Of a stretch of 20,115 nucleotides of DNA, positions 7,009 through 13,564 are shown piece after piece; the stretch's first letter is position 1, and each line of letters begins with the position of its first letter. This DNA is from a virus. A program made the position numbers and the translations under genes. Location of the stretch: IMG/VR virus record IMGVR_UViG_3300021963_000831, positions 1-20,115 of that record. One strand, given 5' to 3'. Below the pieces are notes generated by a model. That model had not been told where the DNA came from, made no database searches, and worked only from the letters and a program-made list of their open reading frames with translations.

Positions 7009-7825
7009 ATAACTCCTCAATAATTGGCCATTCTTTAAAATTAAAATAGTCTGTAGCATGTCTTTGAAGATGAATCATTTTTGCATTAGACAAAAGAAAA
7101 CTCTTCCAGTCATCGCCGTAAGCTGCTATATACTCTGAAACTACTGCCTCTTGAAACTCGGCTTCTGTACTAAGTGGTGCTAATATCTTAGAAGCCTTTA
7201 CCTCGCCAACTCGTGGCACTCCAGGAATGTTATCAGTAGGGTCACCTTTTAACAGCTGTTCGTAATAATGACGCATTGCATCTGCCTCAGAAACTTCTAT
7301 TAGAGTTTTCTTATGCATCAGCCAATGTTTGCCAGGAATACATTTTAAGTCTTTGTCAATAGAACATATAACATAATCTTGTTCATGAAGCCTAGCTTGC
7401 TCTGCCCAGATTCTGATAAGATCATCGGCTTCACAACCAATAGCTTCTACGGCTAAATCTTCCGCAACTGCTAATTTTCTTAAAACAGGTACAAATAGGT
7501 TTTGTTTTGTAGGATCAGCATGACGGTTTAGCTTGTACTCAGGATATAGCAAATATCTAAAGTTATTTTCACCTTTTACTGCCATTATATAATCATCGCA
7601 GTAAACTGTTTCAATAAGAGTTGTAAGATCTTTCTTTAAGTTCTCCCACGACTCTTCTAGATATTCTCTATCTTCATCTTTAGTATATTCTAACGGTAAT
7701 CTTTTACCATCGTCATCAAGACTAACAAATGAAAATCCATTCTCAACTCTTGCTTTCTTTTCCCATCTTGGCTTACAAGCCTGATAGCATAGAACATCTC
7801 CATCAATTATTGCAATTTTGCTCAT
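7001..7825 (-). CDS. 5'-3' exonuclease, FEN-like (T7 gp6 role)
   Basis: Degrades DNA from 5' ends: RNA primer removal, recombination, and recycling of host DNA into nucleotides. The metal-binding acidic residues of the FEN/PIN fold are all visible: D8 and D10 (IDGDVL), E132, D134 and D135 (GCEADD), D157 and D159 (SIDKDL), and D195 and D198 in KGDPTDNIPGVPRVG, which starts the helix-hairpin-helix region. Length 274 is close to T7 gp6 (about 300). The ATG overlaps the MazG-like stop (ATGA). The protein is soluble. Identification is secure; whether it also has flap activity cannot be told. Confidence 0.94.
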   Translation of the reverse strand: MSKIAIIDGDVLCYQACKPRWEKKARVENGFSFVSLDDDGKRLPLEYTKDEDREYLEESWENLKKDLTTLIETVYCDDYIMAVKGENNFRYLLYPEYKLNRHADPTKQNLFVPVLRKLAVAEDLAVEAIGCEADDLIRIWAEQARLHEQDYVICSIDKDLKCIPGKHWLMHKKTLIEVSEADAMRHYYEQLLKGDPTDNIPGVPRVGEVKASKILAPLSTEAEFQEAVVSEYIAAYGDDWKSFLLSNAKMIHLQRHATDYFNFKEWPIIEELYG

Positions 7826-8106
7826 TCGAGTGTACCTAACATTTTAGAATGTTTCATATATTTGTGCATTCTTGCAATCTTGCTATCGATATGATTGTTG
7901 TCCGAATCAATTACAATATTGTGTTGATCCAACAACTCTAGCACTGCAATGATGTCTGACCATTCTCGACAAGCACCCTCTAAGTTAGTCTCATCCTTGT
8001 CAGGATGTTTGTGTTCAGGCGTAAATCTAATTACTTTACAAATCTCTTGTTGAAATTCGGAAAGCTCCTCGACAAGACACACTAAAAGGTACTCTTTAAT
8101 ATTCAT
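7822..8106 (-). CDS. MazG-like nucleotide pyrophosphohydrolase
   Basis: A 94-residue all-alpha NTP pyrophosphohydrolase. The EELSEFQQEICK helix (ExxE-type) and EWSDIIAVLELL (E..D) carry the Mg-binding acidic residues expected of phage MazG-like proteins, with a short RFTPEH loop between. Such enzymes split (d)NTPs to the monophosphate and PPi; in phages this may clear odd nucleotides or lower alarmone levels, which is not provable here. I start at the ATG at 8106, with AGGAG 5 nt upstream; a GTG at 8112 is in frame but overlaps that site. It sits between nucleotide and replication genes and overlaps the exonuclease start. Confidence 0.85.
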   Translation of the reverse strand: MNIKEYLLVCLVEELSEFQQEICKVIRFTPEHKHPDKDETNLEGACREWSDIIAVLELLDQHNIVIDSDNNHIDSKIARMHKYMKHSKMLGTLE

Positions 8107-8108
8107 CG

Positions 8109-8477
8109 TCACTCCTGTTCTATTCCTACTAAGATTTTAGGTGGTTGAATAACATCTATACCAACTGGTCGCCACAAATGCAAACAAAATCTGTGGTTGT
8201 TGATATACTCTGAGTGTGGCGGATGATACTGTATAACACAATCTGACTCATCCCAAAACAAGTCTTTTATTGCGCACATTTCATCCCACAAAGGACATCT
8301 GTCTGTCCTACTTACACTGACATGCTCCCAACCAACTTGGTCAGAAGCAATCACAAACAGTTTCTGCTTACATTTATTTAAAACAATGGAAACTTCAAAG
8401 GCTCCATTGTTTCCAAATGTAATGTCACTGCCCATTATGCCAGTTCTAACTCTAAACTTTTCAGGCACATGAAACAT
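8109..8477 (-). CDS. DUF7694-type conserved phage protein
   Basis: A 122-residue protein of unknown function from a family common in phages (I recall it as DUF7694). Typical features are MFHVPEKFRV at the start, GSDITFGNNGAF, IASDQVGWEHVSVS, the segment CPLWDEMCAIKDLFWDESD, and YHPPHSEYINNHRFCLHLWRP. The many Trp/His residues and the even spacing suggest a compact alpha-beta domain. The gene overlaps the upstream gene by 17 nt with GGAG 8 nt before the ATG. Family members often sit near replication genes but have no role shown to my knowledge. Confidence 0.85.
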   Translation of the reverse strand: MFHVPEKFRVRTGIMGSDITFGNNGAFEVSIVLNKCKQKLFVIASDQVGWEHVSVSRTDRCPLWDEMCAIKDLFWDESDCVIQYHPPHSEYINNHRFCLHLWRPVGIDVIQPPKILVGIEQE

Positions 8478-8925
8478 TTAATCTCTCCAAGAACCATTCA
8501 GGAATTTCTCGATTAGTCCAATTACAAAACTCTTTCTTACTCATGTAGTAGTTTCTATAAGATTCTACTGCATCATCAGATTTAAATTCAATTGGCATAG
8601 CTAGTGCAAAGTCCGAATGACCTTCAGGTATTGGATTTAAAGGCCATTCAAGCGCATAGATAACTTCTGCACTCTTGTGTTCTTTTCCATACCTTTCTCG
8701 GTATTCCTCAGCAATACCTTTGCCATGCGCAACTAACCATCTGTAATTACCCATAAAATCTCCAGCCCATATAGTGCATGGATGTTTTGGATGAGTTGGC
8801 TTATAAGGTCCGCCATTTATAGTAGAAAGTATTTGAGCTGTTTCTAGGCACATTTTTACAATGTGTTTATCACACAAATACTGAGCAGCCTTGTAAGGAT
8901 CTTTATCAAGAATAAATATATTCAT
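8461..8925 (-). CDS. Conserved phage protein (CDKHIVKM family)
   Basis: A 154-residue protein of a family widespread in phages: MNIFILDKDPYKAAQYLCDKHIVKM up to residue 25, then ETAQILST, KPTHPKHPCTIWA and NYRWLVAHG, and a C-terminal NYYMSKKEF near WTNREIPEWF. Some databases label relatives as pyrimidine-dimer glycosylases; the sequence does not let me confirm catalytic residues, so I leave the function open. The conserved K-H and P-H-P-C residues suggest an enzyme rather than a structural protein. The ATG shares a base with the preceding stop (TAATG) and has GGAGG a few nt upstream. Confidence 0.82.
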   Translation of the reverse strand: MNIFILDKDPYKAAQYLCDKHIVKMCLETAQILSTINGGPYKPTHPKHPCTIWAGDFMGNYRWLVAHGKGIAEEYRERYGKEHKSAEVIYALEWPLNPIPEGHSDFALAMPIEFKSDDAVESYRNYYMSKKEFCNWTNREIPEWFLERLNVSCA

Positions 8926-9224
8926 TATACCTCCAAGATAGACTTAATGCTCTTATATTTAATATCAGGTTTAAACGCATAGTTTGCTACACTGTCTATA
9001 ACCTTGCCTACGCTAAAGAAGTTATTTGTAGGAACTAAAACTACAGAACCTTTTGCAATTGGTTTCTCATACATGTAAGTGTATGGCTTAGACCAATATC
9101 CACGTTCATTAAACACTACTTGAATACCGTACATTTCTTTCTCCAAATAATCACATGCACCGGAGGCTGTAATTGAACAGCGCTCATCTTTATGGCATAG
9201 CGAAGAACATTTAGTGTACTTCAT
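8925..9224 (-). CDS. Hypothetical protein with Cys-rich N-terminus
   Basis: A 99-residue protein starting MKYTKCSSLCHKDERC. Four cysteines within 19 residues and a nearby His could bind zinc. The C-terminal part (VVFNERGYWSKPYTYMYE, then KGSVVLVPTNNFFSVGKVID) resembles the small beta-rich domain with 'VVVPTG..GVGKV' seen in several phage proteins and, loosely, in the DNA-binding domain of PriA; I would not assign more than this. I chose the ATG at 9224, which overlaps the DNA polymerase end by 14 nt. A longer in-frame start at 9293 lies wholly inside the polymerase gene. The ribosome binding site is poor, so coupling to the polymerase is likely. Confidence 0.72.
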   Translation of the reverse strand: MKYTKCSSLCHKDERCSITASGACDYLEKEMYGIQVVFNERGYWSKPYTYMYEKPIAKGSVVLVPTNNFFSVGKVIDSVANYAFKPDIKYKSIKSILEV

Positions 9225-11079
9225 ACCAATTGTTACCAATTTTTGCATCACCACCCATAATTGTAATTCCAAACAACTTTGGGCCTTCTGCAAATGCTCG
9301 TTTACCTATTTCAGCAGCTCTTTCAGCATATTCTTCAGGCACTTGAAAGTCAATTTCGTCATGGTAATAAATACAAGGAATAAAAGGAATTCCTTCCTTT
9401 TCAAACTGTTCCATTGTAAGCATTAGCGCAGAACTGCAAGTAATCTTCTCAGCAGACTGTAGCAGATAAACAAGAAGCTTATGAAAGGAATCAACATAAA
9501 TACGATTGCCAGCGAGAGAAGGTATGTAACCGTCTCCATACTGTGATGTCTTCCCATAGATACTCTCCAGTTTTTCAATAAGTGCTTTGAATCCTGGCAC
9601 AGCTTTCAGGAAGCCAGCTTTTAGCTTTTTGCCATTCTTTTCATCCATGTTTCCGAATATGTAGCTCCAAAGTTTCGTGCCAGAAGCACCAAACAAGAAA
9701 GCATACAAAATTCGTTTTGCTTGAGATCTCTTCACTTCATAGACAACTCCCATCTCTTCAAGAACTTTTGTAAGAACATCAGCATTGTACTGGTGAATAT
9801 CACCGTGTAGCAAAGTATCGATAAACTTTTGATCACCAAGATAGTGAGCTAGACCTCTCGCTTGGTTACCTGACGAGTCACAGCCAATAAGTTTCCAGCC
9901 AGGCTTACAAGTAAATAGGGCTCTCATTTCTGGACCCCAAGGACTGTCTGCTGCAGGAACGTTAACAATAATAGAATGTCTAGCACGCATACTTGGTGTG
10001 CCAATCAACATCATATCACCGTGAAGCATTCCATTAGAGTCAGTATTTTCAATCCAAGTCTTTAAGATACCATATCTAGATTTTGCGGTTAAGAACTCTG
10101 TATACAACTTACCATCGCCGCCAAGAAACTCAAGACTATCTTCAGTTACTTTAGGAGATGTCTTTTCTTTCTTATTAGTATCTGGATTGATTTTGGTATT
10201 CCATTCAGTTGGTTGCCAGCCATTCCTATATAGAAACACTTTTACATCTGCAACAGAATCCAAAGACAGCGGTGCAAATTCTACTCTACAGTATTCACCT
10301 GCTACCATTCTATCTTCACCTTCAAAACCTGAACACGGATCAATATCAAACCACCTAGCGGTATGAACATCATAGAAACCATTTTTAGTCCATTTCGGAA
10401 ACTTAGTTTCTACAACACCCTTCTTCAAGTCTGTTTGAATTGTCTTTAAGCCAAGTCTTTTAGACAGTGCATCATAGGCTTTTTGCATTTCAGCTTCAAG
10501 TCTTGCATAAAGCTCTTTGGCTTTTACAATATCAAAAGGCCAGCCATGTAAACTAGCATAAGTGCACCATTTAGCTGCAGCATGCTCAGCTTTTAAATAT
10601 TGTTTTACAGCAGGAGCTTTCTCTGCAATAGCGGATAGTTCTCTTAATAGCTTTTCATAAACCTTTACACTGACAAGAACGTCTTGAATACAGTAATCAA
10701 TCATCTCTTGAGAGAGCTTTGACCAATCACTGAATTCATGCTTTTCATCACCTAAGGCTTGACCCCAACGTTCAAGGCTATGTCCATCGTTTCCAAATCG
10801 TTTGTAATTTAGAATTTGAGACATCAATAGCGTATCATGAAAGTTGCAAGTCTTTGGGAATTCAAAGTCAAACAACTTCTTTAACACAAATACGTCAAAG
10901 CCTAGAATATTGTGGCCTACAATCAGTTTAGCATTACTAAACTCTTCTTTCCAAGAAAGATCGCCTTCAAGCCAATGCTTTGTTTCTTTAGTATCAAGAT
11001 TGTGCGCTGCCAAGACCCACATCTTAGTGCAGTCTTTTAGCAGGGCATCTGTTTCAATGTCAAATACCCAGCGCGACAT
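9211..11079 (-). CDS. DNA polymerase, family A, T7 gp5-like
   Basis: The replicative polymerase with proofreading. The 3'-5' exonuclease has FDIET (D7, E9), HNILGFD (D62) and YCIQD (D133). The polymerase has motif A GCDSSGNQARGLAH (D401), motif B R451, K455 and Y459 in RSQAKRILYAFLFGAS, and motif C HDE (573-575). Compared with T7 gp5, Gln406 replaces the steric-gate Glu480 and Phe463 replaces Tyr530, while Tyr459 matches T7 Tyr526 (the position that discriminates ddNTPs). Length is 622 against 704. A thumb insertion at about 215-300 could correspond to the thioredoxin-binding region. The ATG at 11079 directly follows the upstream stop and has AAGGAG upstream. Tyr at position 762 (E. coli numbering) is usual in lytic phages. 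Confidence 0.97.
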   Translation of the reverse strand: MSRWVFDIETDALLKDCTKMWVLAAHNLDTKETKHWLEGDLSWKEEFSNAKLIVGHNILGFDVFVLKKLFDFEFPKTCNFHDTLLMSQILNYKRFGNDGHSLERWGQALGDEKHEFSDWSKLSQEMIDYCIQDVLVSVKVYEKLLRELSAIAEKAPAVKQYLKAEHAAAKWCTYASLHGWPFDIVKAKELYARLEAEMQKAYDALSKRLGLKTIQTDLKKGVVETKFPKWTKNGFYDVHTARWFDIDPCSGFEGEDRMVAGEYCRVEFAPLSLDSVADVKVFLYRNGWQPTEWNTKINPDTNKKEKTSPKVTEDSLEFLGGDGKLYTEFLTAKSRYGILKTWIENTDSNGMLHGDMMLIGTPSMRARHSIIVNVPAADSPWGPEMRALFTCKPGWKLIGCDSSGNQARGLAHYLGDQKFIDTLLHGDIHQYNADVLTKVLEEMGVVYEVKRSQAKRILYAFLFGASGTKLWSYIFGNMDEKNGKKLKAGFLKAVPGFKALIEKLESIYGKTSQYGDGYIPSLAGNRIYVDSFHKLLVYLLQSAEKITCSSALMLTMEQFEKEGIPFIPCIYYHDEIDFQVPEEYAERAAEIGKRAFAEGPKLFGITIMGGDAKIGNNWYEVH

Positions 11080-11700
11080 TTAAGACTCCTTAATAAGCTT
11101 CATAAACGTATTAATCACATCTTGCTTAATTTCTGAAGCCTTTCGGTCATCATTTAAGGTTTTGTGCAACTCAGAATCTAACATAATCGCACAACCTGCC
11201 ATTAGGTGAGCAAGATGATGAACTTTACTGTCACTTGCGTAAGTCTCTCCAGAATACCAAGCAAATAAATGACGAGCCATAGCATCAAAGAAAATAGAAG
11301 TAGTAGCTCCAGCATCTCGCCAGTTATACTTTTCGTATTTATTAACGCCATCTTGCATTGCTGCGCCTAAAGCATAGATAGCTACAGGCGGTATTGCAGA
11401 TATCCCAGGCTTTTTAATTCCAACTGCGGTTTTGAGATTTCTGTCCGGCAATGGAAGCTTTGGATCTTCTTTTCCAGGTTTCCACGCAGCAGCTCTTTCT
11501 AAAGACACAATATAGCCTTCAAGATCATCAAGAGATCTGAGAGTATACTTCTGCTTATTTTCAAGCATATCATAGACATCCACATAGAATGGCCATGTTA
11601 CATCTTTTTCCTTAATCTCTTCAATACGAGTAGATGTGTCAACTCTGGTTGGTCCAGTGTCTGACCCATCATCCTTATATATCGTATACATATAACGCAT
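11080..11700 (-). CDS. dATP/dGTP diphosphohydrolase-like protein (DUF5664/MazZ-type domain) with N-terminal extension
   Basis: 206 residues. The C-terminal part from about residue 90 (KPGISAIPPVAIYALGAA, then YNWRDAG and FFDAMARHLFAWYSGE, and HLAHLMAGCAIMLD) is the DUF5664 domain, which in the MazZ proteins of Z-DNA phages hydrolyses dGTP or dATP to monophosphates. The paired H/E/D residues of the all-alpha pyrophosphohydrolase fold are visible in RHLFAWYSGE and HHLAHLMA. The first 85 residues (starting MRYMYTIYKDDGS) form an extra domain I do not recognise. The ATG at 11700 has AAGGGA about 5 nt upstream. Placement right before the DNA polymerase suggests a role in shaping the dNTP pool. No purZ-like gene is present in this window, so a modified-base pathway is not shown. 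Confidence 0.78.
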   Translation of the reverse strand: MRYMYTIYKDDGSDTGPTRVDTSTRIEEIKEKDVTWPFYVDVYDMLENKQKYTLRSLDDLEGYIVSLERAAAWKPGKEDPKLPLPDRNLKTAVGIKKPGISAIPPVAIYALGAAMQDGVNKYEKYNWRDAGATTSIFFDAMARHLFAWYSGETYASDSKVHHLAHLMAGCAIMLDSELHKTLNDDRKASEIKQDVINTFMKLIKES

Positions 11701-11710
11701 ATTGTCCCTT

Positions 11711-11872
11711 TCAGATGTGTTGCGTACTATGAGTTACGTCAGCCAGCATTACTGTTACTTCATAACTCTTTTTCGCTTTGAAAAGCTTTGCAGCTTTTTG
11801 TTGTGCTTCATAAGAGGATGTTGCCTCTACTTGAAGCTGCTTACCTTTGTAAAATGCAATGTATGGTCTCAT
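11711..11872 (-). CDS. Small conserved phage protein (53 aa)
   Basis: A 53-residue protein starting MRPYIAFYKGKQLQVEATSS, then a helix rich in Ala/Lys (YEAQQKAAKLFKAKK) and a strand (YEVTVMLADV). This 'YIAFYxGKQxxVxAxSxYxAxxKA' pattern is one I know from small proteins near replication genes of T7-like phages; no role is established. It follows the SSB terminator closely and has no clear ribosome binding site, so expression may be low or depend on read-through. It ends 10 nt before the next start. Too short for many gene finders but convincing from its pattern. Confidence 0.78.
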   Translation of the reverse strand: MRPYIAFYKGKQLQVEATSSYEAQQKAAKLFKAKKSYEVTVMLADVTHSTQHI

Positions 11873-11873
11873 T

Positions 11874-11911
11874 TAAATTAAAAAGGGCTATCCTTTTATA
11901 GATAGCCCTTT
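11874..11911 (-). terminator. Rho-independent terminator after SSB
   Basis: A perfect 11-bp stem in the minus-strand RNA (AAAGGGCTATC with GATAGCCCTTT) with an 8-nt A/T-rich loop, followed by TTAAT and more A/T. It begins 8 nt after the SSB stop. It isolates the highly needed SSB transcript from the replication operon that follows, probably giving partial read-through. The poly-U tract is on the minus-strand side only by context: the hairpin itself is symmetric, but the genes on both sides are minus-strand. Confidence 0.88.
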
Positions 11912-11919
11912 GTTTCCTC

Positions 11920-12432
11920 TTAGAATGCGTCTTCTTCAGATGCAGCTTCCATCTCTTCTTCAGAAGGCTCAATTGTCTCCGTTTCAGTCATACCGAACTC
12001 ATCATCACGAGGCTTAGCCTTGTAAACAATATGTTTCGTAATCTGAATACCCATCAGAACAGACGCAGTGCCTTTGCCACCACCCTCTTTTGGATACTCG
12101 TATTGGAACAGTCGCACATTGCCGATAGAACCATTACCAATAGAGTCTGGATCAATGTCTGCCAAATGCCCATTAACTACCTTGATTGGAGATGCGGGTT
12201 CTCCATCTTCCTTAATAGACTTCTTACGAAGATTAACACGGAAGTATGGTGCGCCTTCATCAGGTACTACAGCTTTTACAGGCAGATTCAACTCTTCCCA
12301 AGCTTTCTTTGTAGCCTTGTCATAAGTACGAATTTGACATTCCCATGTTGGGTTCTTTTTGTTGAACTTGTTGTTAGGACGCTTAGGATTAAGCTTTGCA
12401 AACCAAATTTCACAGTCTCGAATGATAGCCAT
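11920..12432 (-). CDS. Single-stranded DNA-binding protein, gp2.5-like
   Basis: Coats single-stranded DNA at the fork and contacts the polymerase and helicase. 170 residues: a beta-rich OB-type core (ECQIRTYDKATKKAWEEL, then YFRVNLRKKSIKEDGEPASP, and IGNVRLFQYEY) followed by an acidic tail from about residue 150 that ends EEDAF. A C-terminal acidic tail with a final Phe is the mark of T7 gp2.5. The start has AAGGAA about 7 nt before the ATG. It is flanked upstream by the 18-bp repeat at 12475-12492 and downstream by a strong terminator, so it may form its own transcript. Confidence 0.88.
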   Translation of the reverse strand: MAIIRDCEIWFAKLNPKRPNNKFNKKNPTWECQIRTYDKATKKAWEELNLPVKAVVPDEGAPYFRVNLRKKSIKEDGEPASPIKVVNGHLADIDPDSIGNGSIGNVRLFQYEYPKEGGGKGTASVLMGIQITKHIVYKAKPRDDEFGMTETETIEPSEEEMEAASEEDAF

Positions 12433-12474
12433 TTTCTTTCCTTGATAAACTAGAATTTAAATCCCTCACCTAGA

Positions 12475-12492
12475 GGGTTAATTTAACGGGTT
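12475..12492 (-). repeat. 18-bp repeat copy 1, T3-promoter-like (AACCCGTTAAATTAACCC)
   Basis: The 18 bases AACCCGTTAAATTAACCC (minus strand) recur exactly at 19043-19060. Here the minus strand continues TCTAGGTGAGGGA. AATTAACCCTC matches the first 11 bases of the T3 promoter AATTAACCCTCACTAAAG. The core GTTAAATTAAC is nearly palindromic. The copy lies at the end of the preceding gene and 43 nt before the SSB start, a good promoter place. A small CCCTC/GAGGG hairpin just downstream (12462-12477) could also act in RNA. Function is inferred only from position and repetition. Confidence 0.55.
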
Positions 12493-12842
12493 TAGGCGTT
12501 GTTCAACGCATTAATTTCTTTAGTAATAGCGTCAGCTTCTGCCGTAAGTTTAGCCTGATACGCTTCAAGTGCCTTAAGCTTCTCGCTTGTATCAGGTTTC
12601 CTGGGAGAAATATCAGACGCATTGATAATCATAACATTTGGCTTTCCTTTGACCTCTTCAATAGATTTAATAACTCCGTCCCAATTTCGGTCAATCGTAA
12701 CGCTAGTTGCATTCAAAATTGATTCTAGGAAATTAGGATCAAAGTCGATACAGAGATGCTGACGTGAGTCAATGCTAATAAGAATTTTCATTTCGCTTTC
12801 CGCTTCGGTTACTTGAACTTTTACACAGTTAATTTCATTCAT
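12492..12842 (-). CDS. Hypothetical protein upstream of SSB
   Basis: 116 residues from the preferred ATG at 12842, which lies in GAATGA at the end of the upstream gene (overlap 8 nt) and has GAGG about 9 nt ahead. Longer in-frame starts lie inside the upstream gene. The N-terminal two thirds is mixed alpha-beta (KILISIDSRQHLCIDFDP, then VTIDRNWDGVIK). The last 30 residues form a coiled-coil helix (EKLKALEAYQAKLTAEADAI). No family recognised. The stop codon overlaps the 18-bp repeat. Placed just upstream of SSB it may be a middle gene. Confidence 0.72.
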   Translation of the reverse strand: MNEINCVKVQVTEAESEMKILISIDSRQHLCIDFDPNFLESILNATSVTIDRNWDGVIKSIEEVKGKPNVMIINASDISPRKPDTSEKLKALEAYQAKLTAEADAITKEINALNNA

Positions 12843-13041
12843 TTTCATCTTCCTCAAATGTAGAATCCCACTCATCAGACACAATTCCAGTCAAGATAAA
12901 CTCACGTTGATCAGGACTAAGATTTGGCATTGCCTCTTGAATTAACATTCCGCTATTCCATTTATCAAACTCCTCTTGGGTTACTGGAATATCTAGCGTT
13001 CTTTCGATGCCAGACAATATACTCTTCTTAGTAATTAACAT
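12835..13041 (-). CDS. Conserved small protein (GIERTLDIPVT / REFILTGI family)
   Basis: 68 residues. The run SGIERTLDIPVTQEEFDKW, a G..IQEAMPNL stretch and DQREFILTGIVSDEWD are features of a small family that is frequent in phages and some plasmids and bacteria; I know no function for it. Its ends are acidic. The start codon overlaps the upstream stop (position 13041) and it overlaps the next gene by 8 nt. A real gene with no motif for catalysis. Confidence 0.85.
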   Translation of the reverse strand: MLITKKSILSGIERTLDIPVTQEEFDKWNSGMLIQEAMPNLSPDQREFILTGIVSDEWDSTFEEDENE

Positions 13042-13556
13042 TAGTCATCCTTTTGTGTGCTCCAAACACGTTGATGCTCAATCAGATGTTCCTCAAGTCT
13101 TGCGGCTTCCCAAAGTATTTCTGGCACATAATATACATTACCGCCAGCGTTATTCCAACAAAGCAGAAACACAGCCCAACCTGAACTACGATCTTTTCCC
13201 ACAAAGTCACAGCAGTCCCACGACATGGGTTTGTCAGTCACATTAGGCCATTTGTCGTCATGAGTTTTAGCCCATTCAAAGTCACAACCTTCAATTTGTT
13301 TTAAATCCTCTTCCGTTTCACAGATGAATAGATCACCTCCTAAGTTATATACAAAAGAATCTTCTTCAGAGTCACTAAGACTATTTCGAATTTCAATAAT
13401 CTTTTGAAGGGTCATTTCCTCATTAGGATCATACGTATCTGCAAATCCATCAAGATAGCTTGCCTGAGTCATTGCAGACTCTTGTAAAACACAAAATGGA
13501 ACTTTACCATCTTTAAAGCCTTGATAGACTTCTCTAAAGTTTTTAAATTGTAGCAT
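13041..13556 (-). CDS. Conserved hypothetical protein (CWNNAGG motif) after RNA polymerase
   Basis: 171 residues from the ATG at 13556, which has AGAGGATATT just before it; a longer start at 13577 would lie inside the polymerase gene. The C-terminal half with YNLGGDLFICETEEDLKQI, then WAVFLLCWNNAGGNVYYVP and YYVPEILWEAARLEEH matches a phage protein family of unknown role, where the phrase 'NNAGGxxYxxP' is very conserved. It is acidic and has several Trp and Cys residues. No membrane segment. Expressed just after the RNA polymerase, so an early or middle function is likely. Confidence 0.8.
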   Translation of the reverse strand: MLQFKNFREVYQGFKDGKVPFCVLQESAMTQASYLDGFADTYDPNEEMTLQKIIEIRNSLSDSEEDSFVYNLGGDLFICETEEDLKQIEGCDFEWAKTHDDKWPNVTDKPMSWDCCDFVGKDRSSGWAVFLLCWNNAGGNVYYVPEILWEAARLEEHLIEHQRVWSTQKDD

Positions 13557-13564
13557 AATATCCT

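Noticed and set aside
8461-8925. Naming this gene a pyrimidine-dimer glycosylase (DenV)
   Set aside because: It does not show the T4 DenV N-terminus or catalytic context; the label in databases cannot be confirmed by sight.
12462-12477. CCCTC/GAGGG hairpin as a terminator before SSB
   Set aside because: Only a 5-bp stem with no proper U-run; kept as part of the repeat context only.
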